Positions 5,184 through 5,266 of a stretch of DNA of 5,266 bases are shown piece after piece (within the stretch, counting starts at the first letter, position 1; each line of letters begins with the position of its first letter). Both the position numbers and the translations under genes were made by a program. The stretch comes from Rhodobacterales bacterium UBA3089 (GTDB taxonomy: Bacteria > Pseudomonadota > Alphaproteobacteria > Rhodobacterales > Rhodobacteraceae), in NCBI GenBank assembly GCA_002367255.1, contig DFBD01000232.1, positions 4,992 to 10,257 on the forward strand, in the 5' to 3' direction. The notes beneath the pieces were generated by a model. The model did not search any database. It was not told the DNA's origin and saw only the letters and a list, made by a program, of their open reading frames with translations.

Positions 5184-5225
5184 TTGAAAGCCTCTGCAAG
5201 AAAACGAGCAATGGAAATGATGGAA

Positions 5226-5243
5226 AAATCAATAAAATCAATA
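5226..5243. repeat. Perfect 9-base tandem repeat AAATCAATA x2 beside the tRNA end
   Basis: Two exact copies (5226-5234, 5235-5243) end one base before the tRNA CCA complement. A weaker 9-base periodicity continues to the left (ATGGAAATG, ATGGAAAAA from 5211). The AT-rich tract may be a bendable accessory site (Xis or host-factor binding) in the attachment region. Confidence 0.45.
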
Positions 5244-5244
5244 G

Positions 5245-5266
5245 TGGTGCGGGTGAAGGGACTCGA
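5245..5266 (-). tRNA. 3' end of a tRNA, probably tRNA-Leu (rest beyond window)
   Basis: Read on the minus strand, the last 22 bases give, from 3' to 5': CCA, discriminator A, the seven-base acceptor strand CACCCGC, the five-base T-stem CCCTT, and most of the T-loop (TCGAGT). These fit tRNA positions 55-76 exactly. A 5' acceptor strand GCGGGTG is expected beyond the right edge. The A discriminator and this acceptor suggest tRNA-Leu in alphaproteobacteria, but the anticodon is not in the window. It could be the intact gene or just the duplicated att fragment. Confidence 0.75.
5245..5266. other. Probable attachment site (att) in the tRNA 3' end
   Basis: The tRNA 3' end directly follows the integrase gene, the classical integration site of tyrosine-recombinase elements. 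It faces the element, so insertion here would restore an intact tRNA on the outer side. The matching direct repeat at the far end lies left of the window, so the core boundaries cannot be set. Confidence 0.65.

Noticed and set aside
1..5266. CRISPR array, insertion sequence or rRNA
   Set aside because: No regularly spaced repeats, transposase motifs or rRNA-like sequence seen on either strand.

Overview
The window looks like the integrase-proximal end of an integrated phage-type element in an alphaproteobacterium, probably of the Rhodobacteraceae. That assignment is inference. It rests on the style of the HK97-type head proteins, the GC-rich codon use of the head genes, and a tRNA 3' end that reads like an alphaproteobacterial tRNA-Leu. 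No database search was possible.

Layout, left to right. (1) Positions 1-1915, plus strand: a tight head-morphogenesis operon. It holds the C-terminal part of an HK97-type prohead protease (cut by the window edge), a gp6-like head-tail connector, and a portal protein, separated by single bases. (2) 1916-2139: about 220 bases with no convincing gene but several small hairpins. (3) 2140-3148, minus strand: a two-gene, overlapping, AT-richer cargo module. The first gene encodes a HEPN-like protein with an R-N-x3-H motif (TTG start). The second encodes a small coiled-coil protein with a C-terminal CxxC...CxxC zinc ribbon. (4) 3149-3337: a divergent control region with a direct repeat, an inverted repeat and a possible promoter. 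(5) 3338-5159, plus strand: a three-gene overlapping operon of a putative DNA-binding regulator, a small excisionase-like helix-turn-helix protein and a tyrosine recombinase with a complete catalytic set. (6) 5160-5266: short tandem repeats, then the 3' end of a minus-strand tRNA where the window stops, which is the likely attachment site.

How it fits together: the integrase and small excisionase-like protein would move the element in and out of the tRNA 3' end. The gene at 3338 and the divergent region are the best candidates for control. The head genes would build or modify a procapsid, and the minus-strand pair is the most likely accessory or defence cargo.

The two points of most interest are these. 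The head operon ends at the portal with no terminase or tail gene before the integration module, and its order (protease, connector, portal) is unlike the usual HK97 order. This would fit a capsid-encoding satellite, but the left half of the element is needed to decide. The HEPN plus coiled-coil/zinc-ribbon pair is a possible undescribed toxin or anti-phage module.
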